From the NCBI RefSeq assembly GCF_040529065.1, contig NZ_CP132343.1, positions 3,844,001 to 3,908,000 on the forward strand: 64,000 nt of DNA, given 5' to 3'. The notes under the pieces were generated by a model. It saw only the letters and a program-made list of their open reading frames with translations. It made no database searches and was not told the DNA's origin. The stretch is from Xanthomonas sacchari. Its GTDB lineage: Bacteria; Pseudomonadota; Gammaproteobacteria; Xanthomonadales; Xanthomonadaceae. Positions 58,231 through 64,000 of the stretch are shown here, piece by piece. Both the position numbers and the translations under genes were made by a program. Every line of letters begins with the position of its first letter. Position 1 is the first letter of the stretch.

Positions 58231-58846
58231 CAAATACGTGGTCGGCAGCGGTGCGCTGCTGCGCTGGGCGCTGGCGGCCTGGGCCGAGGCGGCGCCGGAC
58301 TGCGTACTGCATCCGCTGGACGTGGCGCAGGGCAAGGACTACCGCTTCGACCTCGATGCCCTGCACGCACTGGCCGACACCGGCGCCACCGCCTTCGTCG
58401 CCTGGGGCCCGCAGTTCCTCAACTTCCGCCGCCAGGAACTGATGGGCGAACTGAAGGCACGCGGCTTCAAGATGCCGCCGCTGATCTGCCGCGGCGCGCA
58501 GGTGGCGGCGAGCGCGCGCGTCGGCGAGAACTGCGCGATCGGCGCCGGCGCCATCGTCGATGCGCACTGCGACATCGGTTTCAACGCCTGGATCGGCGCG
58601 GCGGCGGTACTGGAATCGGCGGTCAAGGTCGGCGCCTCGGCCTGGATCGAGGCCGGCGTGACGCTCGGCACGGAGGCGCAGATCGGCGCCCAGGCCACGC
58701 TCGGGCGGCAGGTGGACATCGGCCCCGGCGTGCGCATCGGCAAACGCTGCCAGATCGAGATCCCCGGCCGCTACCGCAGCGACATCGCCACCGGCACCCA
58801 TCACCTCAGCGGTTTCCGCTCGCCGGTGCTGATCCTCGGCGGGTGA
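58220..58846 (+). CDS. Hexapeptide-repeat acyltransferase (NeuD-like)
   Basis: A 208-residue left-handed beta-helix protein. The N-terminal part could bind a nucleotide sugar; from about residue 90 the hexapeptide repeats run (ARVGENCAIGAGAIVDAHCD, then WIGAAAVLES and TLGTEAQIGAQATLG). Proteins of this plan transfer acetyl or other acyl groups to sugars. The start overlaps the Rieske gene by 11 bases, indicating translational coupling. A joint role in modifying a surface sugar or small molecule is inferred. Confidence 0.8.
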   Translation: MSSDKYVVGSGALLRWALAAWAEAAPDCVLHPLDVAQGKDYRFDLDALHALADTGATAFVAWGPQFLNFRRQELMGELKARGFKMPPLICRGAQVAASARVGENCAIGAGAIVDAHCDIGFNAWIGAAAVLESAVKVGASAWIEAGVTLGTEAQIGAQATLGRQVDIGPGVRIGKRCQIEIPGRYRSDIATGTHHLSGFRSPVLILGG

Positions 58847-58867
58847 GTGGCCGCCGCTTGCGGCGAC

Positions 58868-59071
58868 GGGATTGGGGATTAGGGATTCGGGATTGGCAAA
58901 AGCGCAGGCCGGCGGCCGGCGGGGTGACGGCGCGCGGGCCATGCCTATCCAGCAGGGCGTGTCGGCATACAGCACGGGATTGGAGATTCAAGCCTCAGAT
59001 TCGCGATAGCGAAACCCTGAGCCGCCGTCATGCCCGCTTTTGCCAATCCCCAATCCCCAATCCCCAATCCC
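58868..59071. repeat. Element with 37-base inverted ends made of heptamers
   Basis: The left end is GGGATTG, GGGATTA, GGGATTC, GGGATTG then GCAAAAGCG (58868-58904). The right end is its complement, CGCTTTTGC then CAATCCC four times (59035-59071), matching at 35 of 37 positions. The 130 bases between hold no gene. The ends, spacing and recurrence at 41.9 kb suggest a non-autonomous repeat element. Confidence 0.85.
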
Positions 59072-59087
59072 GACCCCCTTGCAACCT

Positions 59088-59104
59088 GATATCAATTTGA
59101 TATC
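59088..59104. promoter_or_regulatory. Perfect dyad GATATCAA-T-TTGATATC upstream of the SPFH operon
   Basis: A 17-base sequence with perfect 8-base arms lies 30 bases before the SPFH start codon, in AT-rich DNA. Its position fits a repressor operator; the ribbon-helix-helix protein encoded in the same operon is an obvious candidate to bind it. Confidence 0.65.
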
Positions 59105-59134
59105 TTTTCGCCCAACCACCCAAGGACGTCCACC

Positions 59135-60007
59135 ATGAAAGAGCAGCCCCGTTCCTCCCTGCCCGGCATTCCGATGATCGTGGGTCTGGTCCTGGTGTTC
59201 GTGGCCGGCGCCGGCGCGATCATCGCCACCGGCGTGCTGCAGCCGTCGGCGATGCCGTGGACGCTGCTGGTCGCGATCCCGGTGCTGACCGTCGCGTTGT
59301 TCCTGGTGGTCGGCCTGTATGCGCTGGAACCGAACCAGGCCGCGGTGCTGAGTCTGTTCGGCCGCTATGTGGGCACGGTCAAGGACCCGGGCCTGCGCTG
59401 GAACAACCCCTTCTTCAGCAAGCGCAAGGTCAGCCAGCGCGTGCGCAACTTCGAGAGCGGCCGGCTGAAGGTCAACGAACTGGACGGCAGCCCGATCGAG
59501 ATCGCCGCGGTGATCGTGTGGCAGGTGATGGATGCCTCCGAAGCGGTCTACAACGTCGACGACTACGAGAGCTTCGTGCACATCCAGTCCGAGGCGGCGC
59601 TGCGCGCGATGGCCACCAGCTATCCCTACGACCAGCACGAGGACGGGCAGATCTCGCTGCGCAGCCATCCCAACGAAATCAGCGAGCAGCTCAAGCGCCA
59701 CCTCGACGAACGCCTGACCCAGGCCGGCGTGGACGTGATCGAGGCGCGCATCAGCCACCTCGCCTACGCCCCGGAAATCGCCCAGGCGATGCTGCAGCGG
59801 CAGCAGGCCAACGCGGTGATCGCCGCGCGCACCCGCATCGTCGCCGGCGCGGTGGGCATGGTCGAGATGGCCCTGGCCGAACTGCAGAAGAACGGCGTGG
59901 TCGAACTGGACGAGGAGCGCAAGGCGCACATGGTCAGCAACCTGCTGACCGTGCTGTGCTCGGACCGCGGCACCCAGCCGATCGTCAACGCCGGCTCGCT
60001 TTACTGA
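59135..60007 (+). CDS. SPFH (band 7) domain membrane protein
   Basis: A 290-residue protein. Two hydrophobic segments are at about residues 11-35 and 40-64, and the SPFH domain follows ([60 protein letters not shown]). SPFH proteins form oligomeric rings or scaffolds in membranes and often hold partner proteases or NfeD proteins; no NfeD or protease is next door here. AAGGA precedes the ATG. It is first in a run of six closely packed genes, after a perfect dyad. Confidence 0.9.
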   Translation: MKEQPRSSLPGIPMIVGLVLVFVAGAGAIIATGVLQPSAMPWTLLVAIPVLTVALFLVVGLYALEPNQAAVLSLFGRYVGTVKDPGLRWNNPFFSKRKVSQRVRNFESGRLKVNELDGSPIEIAAVIVWQVMDASEAVYNVDDYESFVHIQSEAALRAMATSYPYDQHEDGQISLRSHPNEISEQLKRHLDERLTQAGVDVIEARISHLAYAPEIAQAMLQRQQANAVIAARTRIVAGAVGMVEMALAELQKNGVVELDEERKAHMVSNLLTVLCSDRGTQPIVNAGSLY

Positions 60008-60014
60008 GGTGTCG

Positions 60015-60311
60015 ATGCCCATGTATGCCGCCATTGCGCCGCTGGCGCTCGCCCTCTCCGGCCTGCCGGCCCTGGTCATCGCCGCCTGGGTCGGCGGCAA
60101 GGGCGACGACCGCGCGCGCGGGCTGGGCCTGCGCTGGGCGCTGATCGGCCTGGCGATCCTGCTCGGCGCGGCGGCGCTGTACTGGACCGGCGGCCAGCGC
60201 GCCGGCGTCTACGCGGTGGCCATCGCACTGCTGCTGACGGTGAACGCGCTGATCGTGTCGATGCTGCTGCACCTGCGCCGCAGCGACGCCGCGCGGCGGG
60301 AGCGGTCATGA
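60015..60311 (+). CDS. Small membrane protein in the SPFH operon
   Basis: A 98-residue protein with three hydrophobic segments (about 5-24, 37-58 and 63-86) and a basic C-terminus. Start choice is uncertain: GTG 60009, ATG 60015 or ATG 60021, all downstream of GAGGT. It overlaps the next gene by four bases. Probably an inner-membrane partner of the SPFH protein. Confidence 0.75.
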   Translation: MPMYAAIAPLALALSGLPALVIAAWVGGKGDDRARGLGLRWALIGLAILLGAAALYWTGGQRAGVYAVAIALLLTVNALIVSMLLHLRRSDAARRERS

Positions 60312-60487
60312 GCGAGAAGAAGGCCTATCCGCTGCGCATCAACGCCGACGTGCTGGCGGCGGCGCAGCGCTGGGCCGACGACGAACTGCGCAGCCTCAAC
60401 GCGCAGATCGAATACGTGTTGCGCGACGCGCTGCGCAAGGCAGGGCGGCTGCCCAAGCCGCGTGACGACAAGGAACCGGAAGCATGA
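60308..60487 (+). CDS. Ribbon-helix-helix (Arc-like) DNA-binding protein
   Basis: A 59-residue protein with the Arc/CopG plan: the strand [20 protein letters not shown] leads into two helices ([21 protein letters not shown]). Such proteins are small dimeric repressors. Overlaps of four bases on both sides place it firmly in the SPFH operon, so it may repress this operon through the dyad at 59088. Confidence 0.8.
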   Translation: MSEKKAYPLRINADVLAAAQRWADDELRSLNAQIEYVLRDALRKAGRLPKPRDDKEPEA

Positions 60488-60660
60488 GCAAGCGCTGGGA
60501 ATACCTCACCGTCGAGGCCAAGACCAATCTGATGCTGGGGCTGAAACTGGACGAACTGCAGGCCGACCTGAACAAGCATGGGAAGCTCGGCTGGGAACTG
60601 GTCAACGTCGTCGCACTGCCGGGCACCAAACCGCTGCTGATGTTCAAGCGGGAGGTCTGA
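60484..60660 (+). CDS. DUF4177-like small protein
   Basis: A 58-residue protein ([11 protein letters not shown] ... [21 protein letters not shown]) with the strand-helix-strand outline and the LNxxGxxGWELV motif of the DUF4177 family. Its role is unknown. It starts inside the stop of the RHH gene (ATGA). Confidence 0.8.
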   Translation: MSKRWEYLTVEAKTNLMLGLKLDELQADLNKHGKLGWELVNVVALPGTKPLLMFKREV

Positions 60661-60661
60661 C

Positions 60662-60910
60662 ATGCGCCCGCATCGGGTTCTTGCGCCTGCACTGGCGGCG
60701 CTGCGAGCCCCGCTCACGGTACTGGCCGCGGCGCCACAACAGATCGAAAGCGCGCTACTGGATCGCCTGCAGGCCGGCGACCTCACAGCGGACAGCGGTG
60801 CGCCCGGACCGGCCACGCGCGCCACGCCCCGCCACGTCGACCCGGCACTGATCGCCGATGTCGTGGCCTGGGTGCGTGCCCTGCCCGCCAGCCATGGAGC
60901 CGCACCATGA
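60662..60910 (+). CDS. Small protein of unknown function in the SPFH operon
   Basis: An 82-residue protein, Ala/Pro-rich, with a mildly hydrophobic N-terminus (LAPALAALRAPLTVLAAAP) that may be a signal or membrane segment, and a helical C-terminus (DPALIADVVAWVRALP). No family recognised. It begins just one base after the DUF4177 stop and overlaps the next gene by four bases, which supports it as a real gene. Confidence 0.6.
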   Translation: MRPHRVLAPALAALRAPLTVLAAAPQQIESALLDRLQAGDLTADSGAPGPATRATPRHVDPALIADVVAWVRALPASHGAAP

Positions 60911-61500
60911 GCCGGCTGCGCTCCGCGTCGCCCTCCCCGGCACGGCAGTATCCGGTGGCGCCGGCGCATCGACTGGGCCTGGCCTTGTGGCTGTGGCTGC
61001 CGCTGCTGCTGGTGGGGGCGGTGGTCGGCGCCTTCGCGTTGCACGCCGCACGGCCTGGCGCGCTCTGGTGGCATTTCGGACTCCTGGCGTTGATCGGCGT
61101 GGCCGGCACCGCCACTTTCGCGCGGCGGCGCGTGCTGCTGCACGACGGCTTGCTGGACGTGCGCGCGACCTTCCTGACCAAGCGCGTGCCGCTGGCTGCG
61201 CTGCGCCTGGTCGACGCGCGCGTGATCGCGTTGTCCGAGCACACCGGCTTCAAGCCGGCCTTGAAGCTGCTCGGCTTCGGCTACCCCGGTTTCCATGCCG
61301 GCCACTACCGTACCCGCGACGGGCATAAGGCGTTCTGCCTGATCACCAGCGACCGCGTCCTGGCCGTTCCGCTGCACGAGGGCGGCTGGCTGCTGCTCAG
61401 CGTCGAACACCCCAGGCAGGTGCTGCAGGAATGGCAGACGCTCGCGGCGCAAGCACACGGCGGCGAAGGCACGCGCGGCACGGCGCGCCGCATGGCCTGA
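60907..61500 (+). CDS. Membrane protein with bacterial PH-like domain
   Basis: A 197-residue protein with two transmembrane helices (about 25-47 and 56-73) and a C-terminal domain resembling bacterial PH (bPH) modules: VLLHDGLLDVRATFLTKRVP followed by strands and a closing helix (HPRQVLQEWQTLAAQA). It closes the SPFH operon. PH-like domains on membrane proteins often contact lipids or partner proteins, in keeping with a membrane scaffold role, but this is inferred. Confidence 0.72.
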   Translation: MSRLRSASPSPARQYPVAPAHRLGLALWLWLPLLLVGAVVGAFALHAARPGALWWHFGLLALIGVAGTATFARRRVLLHDGLLDVRATFLTKRVPLAALRLVDARVIALSEHTGFKPALKLLGFGYPGFHAGHYRTRDGHKAFCLITSDRVLAVPLHEGGWLLLSVEHPRQVLQEWQTLAAQAHGGEGTRGTARRMA

Positions 61501-61732
61501 GTCCGGCGCGCCTCGCCGCGTCGGCCGCTGCTGCGACCGGCCGCGCAGGGCACGACATGCTGCGCGGTGCGGCACAGTCTCGCGGTGCGACGCGCCCGGT
61601 CCATGAAGCACACCGCGTCGGGCGTTCTGGCGCCTGCGAAGCGATATGCTGGAACACCAGCCACGCGCGTCGCGACGACAGCGACGACAGCGACGACGTC
61701 GCCCGTCACATGACGCCTCGAGGATCGGCCCG

Positions 61733-62551
61733 ATGGACGAAGCAGCGCCCCGCGAGATTCCCACTACCGCCCCGGCGCTGCCGCCGACGTTGTCGGCGCG
61801 GCTGCACGGGCTGCACTGGCACCGCAATCTGGTCGGCGAAGCCGGTGCCCAGGTCTACCGGCTCAGCGGCGCCGGCACCCCGGATCTGTACCTCAAGCGC
61901 GGCACCGGCACCTCGCACGACGACGTGGTGGACGAGTTCGCACGGCTGCACTGGCTGCGCGGAACGCGCGGCGTGCCGCGCGTGCTGCATTTCGAGGCCG
62001 ACGCTGCCGGCGCCTGGCTGTTGAGCGAAGCGCTGCCGGGCAAGACCGCCTACCAGTGGCTGCTGGAGGTGCCGGCGCAGGCCGAGCGCATCGTGCAGGC
62101 GCTGGCCGAGTTCCTGCGCCACTTCCACGCCACGCCAATCGACACCTGCCCGTTCGACGCCAGCCACCCGCTGCGCCTGGCCGCGGCGCAGCGCCGGCTG
62201 CAGGCGGGCCTGGTCGACACCGAGGACTTCGACGCCGCACGCGCCGGCTGGTCGGCGGAGGCCGTGTGGCAGACGATGACCGCGCTGCTGCCCTTGGCCA
62301 GCGAACGCGTGCTGAGCCACGGCGACTACTCGCTGGACAACATCCTGCTCGACGCGCCGGACCGCGTCGTCGGCGTGATCGACCTCGGCCGCGCCGGGGT
62401 CGCCGATCCGTACCAGGACCTGGCGATCCTGGCCAACTGCCTGGACGAATTCGGCCCGGAACTCGCCGACCACTTCTTCGCCGCGTACGGCATCGCCACG
62501 CCGGACCTCACGCGGCTGCAGTTCCATCAGTTGCTCGACGAGTTCTTCTGA
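61733..62551 (+). CDS. APH(3')-II-like aminoglycoside phosphotransferase
   Basis: A 272-residue kinase-fold enzyme. The catalytic loop is LSHGDYSLDNILLD (Asp of HGD, Asn) and the metal-binding motif is IDLGRAGVADPYQDLAILAN, the wording of APH(3') enzymes. The C-terminal QFHQLLDEFF is also family-typical. It would phosphorylate kanamycin/neomycin-type drugs. Chromosomal copies (aph(3')-IIc in Stenotrophomonas) are known; no mobile-element signs are seen here. GAGGA precedes the ATG. The 232 bases before it contain only a short GACGACAGC-type repeat (61674-61699). Confidence 0.88.
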   Translation: MDEAAPREIPTTAPALPPTLSARLHGLHWHRNLVGEAGAQVYRLSGAGTPDLYLKRGTGTSHDDVVDEFARLHWLRGTRGVPRVLHFEADAAGAWLLSEALPGKTAYQWLLEVPAQAERIVQALAEFLRHFHATPIDTCPFDASHPLRLAAAQRRLQAGLVDTEDFDAARAGWSAEAVWQTMTALLPLASERVLSHGDYSLDNILLDAPDRVVGVIDLGRAGVADPYQDLAILANCLDEFGPELADHFFAAYGIATPDLTRLQFHQLLDEFF

Positions 62552-62633
62552 GCCGCGCCTGCCCCGTCGTGCGCGGCGCGGCGGGATCGCCCGGCGACTG
62601 GCCGCCCGCGGTGCTTGGCTCTACCCTGTGCCG

Positions 62634-63443
62634 ATGCGCCCCATTCCCCACCTATTGCTCAACACCGAGACCATCGAACTGCTGCCGGCCGCATTGCTGC
62701 GCGCCCGCAGCAACGCCGACGCGCGCCAGCTCGCACAGGCGACCTGGCTGCTGCGGCGCAAGCACGACGGGCGCTACCTGGCGAGCGCGAACGCACACGG
62801 GCTGCACGCACTGGTGCCGCGACTGATGCACGAACCCGGCATCGACGCGGCGCTGGATCGGCTCGACGCTCTGCCCGCACGCGCCGCGCTACGCGATGCC
62901 GGGGCCTGGTTGCCTCTGCACGCGCTGCAGGCCCAACTGGACCAGTTGGGCCTGGCCGCCGACGCCTACGCGCAGCGCACCGGCCTGCCGCTGCAGCCGG
63001 AACCGGCCACCCTGCACGCGGCCGGCGCCGACCGCTACCGCCGCCCGCTGTGGCTGAGCGCGGGCGCCGCACGCGCCTGGCACGCGCTGCGCAATGCCGC
63101 CGCACGCGATGGCGTGGTGCTGGAGGCGATCTCCGGCTATCGCAGCCACGCGTATCAACTCGGCATCTTCGCCCGCAAGTTCGCCCGCGGGCAGACCCTG
63201 GAACAGATCCTCGCGGTCAATGCTGCGCCGGGCTTCAGCGAGCACCACAGCGGGCACGCCCTGGACATCGGCACACCCGGCGAGCCGCCGGCCGAAGAAA
63301 GCTTCGAGCGCACGCCCGCCTTCGCCTGGCTGCGCGCGCACGCTGATGCCTTCGGCTACCGGATGAGCTATCCGCGCGACAACCCGCATGGCATCGTCTA
63401 CGAACCCTGGCACTGGTGCTGGCACGAGGCCGCTCGCACATGA
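62634..63443 (+). CDS. VanY-family D-alanyl-D-alanine carboxypeptidase
   Basis: A 269-residue zinc peptidase of the M15B (VanY/DacB) type. The fold motifs are ISGYRSHAYQ, SEHHSGHALDIGT (His and Asp zinc ligands) and YEPWHWCW (third His). It would trim the terminal D-Ala of peptidoglycan stems. No signal peptide is evident at its N-terminus, so the site of action is uncertain. Start ATG 62634 or GTG 62628. It overlaps the next gene by four bases. Confidence 0.86.
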   Translation: MRPIPHLLLNTETIELLPAALLRARSNADARQLAQATWLLRRKHDGRYLASANAHGLHALVPRLMHEPGIDAALDRLDALPARAALRDAGAWLPLHALQAQLDQLGLAADAYAQRTGLPLQPEPATLHAAGADRYRRPLWLSAGAARAWHALRNAAARDGVVLEAISGYRSHAYQLGIFARKFARGQTLEQILAVNAAPGFSEHHSGHALDIGTPGEPPAEESFERTPAFAWLRAHADAFGYRMSYPRDNPHGIVYEPWHWCWHEAART

Positions 63444-64000
63444 TCCGCTCCCACACGCGCCGGCCGCGCGCCGGCACCGCCACGTGGCGGGCACTGATCC
63501 TCCTGGCCCTGGCACTGCCCACCTGCGCCGCCGCGCAATGGCACGACCGGCAGGGTCAGGCCCTGCCCGACAGCGCCGAGCGCGGCCACGACAAGGCCTT
63601 CGCCGCCGCGCTGCAGATCGCCGACGACGCCGACTTCGCCACGTTCGCGCAGGAGTGGGGGCAGACCGAGGCCGCGCATGCGCCGCAGCTGCGCACGATC
63701 GCGCGCGTGCATCGCGGCCAGTTGCTGCGCGTGGCGCTGCTGTACTCCGGCTGCGCGCCCAGCCCGAACAACGGCGGCGCCTGCGATGCACAGATGAGCC
63801 TGCGCGTGCTCGGCCCCGACGGCAGCACCACCCTGCAGGATCCGATGCGGCCGCTGGGCATGGGCGGCCCGCCGGCCGCCGCCGGCCTGCTGGAACTGGC
63901 GCCGCTGTCGGTGCAACTGCGCTTCGAGGACAGCGACCCGCTCGGCACCTACACCGTGCAAGTCACGGTCAACGACCCCAGCCAGGACGCGTGGGTGCGA
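63440..64000 (+). CDS. Exported protein of unknown function, cut by the window end
   Basis: The first 187 residues of a protein with a signal peptide (ALILLALALPTCAAAQ). The visible part has a beta-rich look (LLRVALLYSGCAPSP, SVQLRFEDSDPLGTYTVQV) and no domain I can name. It is translationally coupled to the VanY-type gene by an ATGA overlap. The C-terminus is outside the window. Confidence 0.65.
   Translation, partial: MIRSHTRRPRAGTATWRALILLALALPTCAAAQWHDRQGQALPDSAERGHDKAFAAALQIADDADFATFAQEWGQTEAAHAPQLRTIARVHRGQLLRVALLYSGCAPSPNNGGACDAQMSLRVLGPDGSTTLQDPMRPLGMGGPPAAAGLLELAPLSVQLRFEDSDPLGTYTVQVTVNDPSQDAWVR

Noticed and set aside
58868..59071. Heptamer arrays as CRISPR or variable-number coding repeats
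   Set aside because: Units are only seven bases, contiguous and without spacers, and they lie outside genes.
61733..62551. Aminoglycoside phosphotransferase as a recently acquired resistance cassette
   Set aside because: No transposase, integron or repeat boundary is seen and its composition matches the surroundings, so an intrinsic gene is more likely.

Overview
The window looks like chromosomal DNA of a Xanthomonas-type gammaproteobacterium (Xanthomonadaceae). The evidence is very high GC, a TonB-dependent receptor of the Xanthomonas/Caulobacter oligopeptide-plug type with a FecI/FecR pair, dispersed GTAG-headed hairpin repeats (the REP/SMAG style known from Stenotrophomonas and Xanthomonas), and the order murJ-ribF-ileS-lspA-ispH. 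I see no prophage, insertion sequence or CRISPR array. The left and right ends cut through genes.

Layout. 1-12.5 kb: the end of a secreted protein with carbohydrate-binding modules, then a sugar-uptake and oxidative sugar-catabolism locus. It has a minus-strand operon (AraD1-type sugar-acid enzyme, aldehyde dehydrogenase, YtfQ/YtfR/YtfT/YjfF-type ABC importer), a divergent LysR regulator, an SDR sugar dehydrogenase and a divergent arabonate-type dehydratase. The two divergent intergenic regions share an AT-rich motif. 12.8-20.4 kb: FecI-type sigma factor, FecR-type anti-sigma factor, STN-containing TonB receptor, histidine acid phosphatase (phytase-like) and an exported phosphodiesterase-fold protein with a jacalin-like lectin domain; I read this as a surface system for capturing organic phosphate. 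20.8-26.6 kb: a small secreted protein, radA, an M61 peptidase, and an SDR/MarR divergent pair with two matching operators. 26.8-30.7 kb: cytochrome bo3 oxidase cyoABCD. 31.0-31.1 kb: tRNA-Thr(CGT).

33-46 kb is housekeeping: ispH, lspA, ileS, ribF and murJ; rpsT; obgE, rpmA and rplU; uvrA with a thioesterase. 46.6-52.5 kb holds a periplasmic copper chaperone, acyl-CoA enzymes, an EF-hand protein, the Ate/Bpt aminoacyl-transferase and a second phosphodiesterase-fold lipoprotein.

52.7-61.5 kb is the least understood part. A five-gene operon (roadblock/LC7, PAS, signal-less PhnD-like, all-helical, and roadblock-like proteins) has the look of an intracellular signalling module. After purT and a Rieske oxygenase/hexapeptide transferase pair comes a six-gene operon built around an SPFH (band 7) membrane protein, with small membrane, ribbon-helix-helix, DUF4177-like and PH-like partners, preceded by a perfect 8-bp dyad. 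The right end has an APH(3')-type phosphotransferase, a VanY-type carboxypeptidase and the start of an exported protein. Two repeat families thread through the window: paired GTAG/TGTGGGAG hairpins and inverted arrays of the heptamer GGGATTN.
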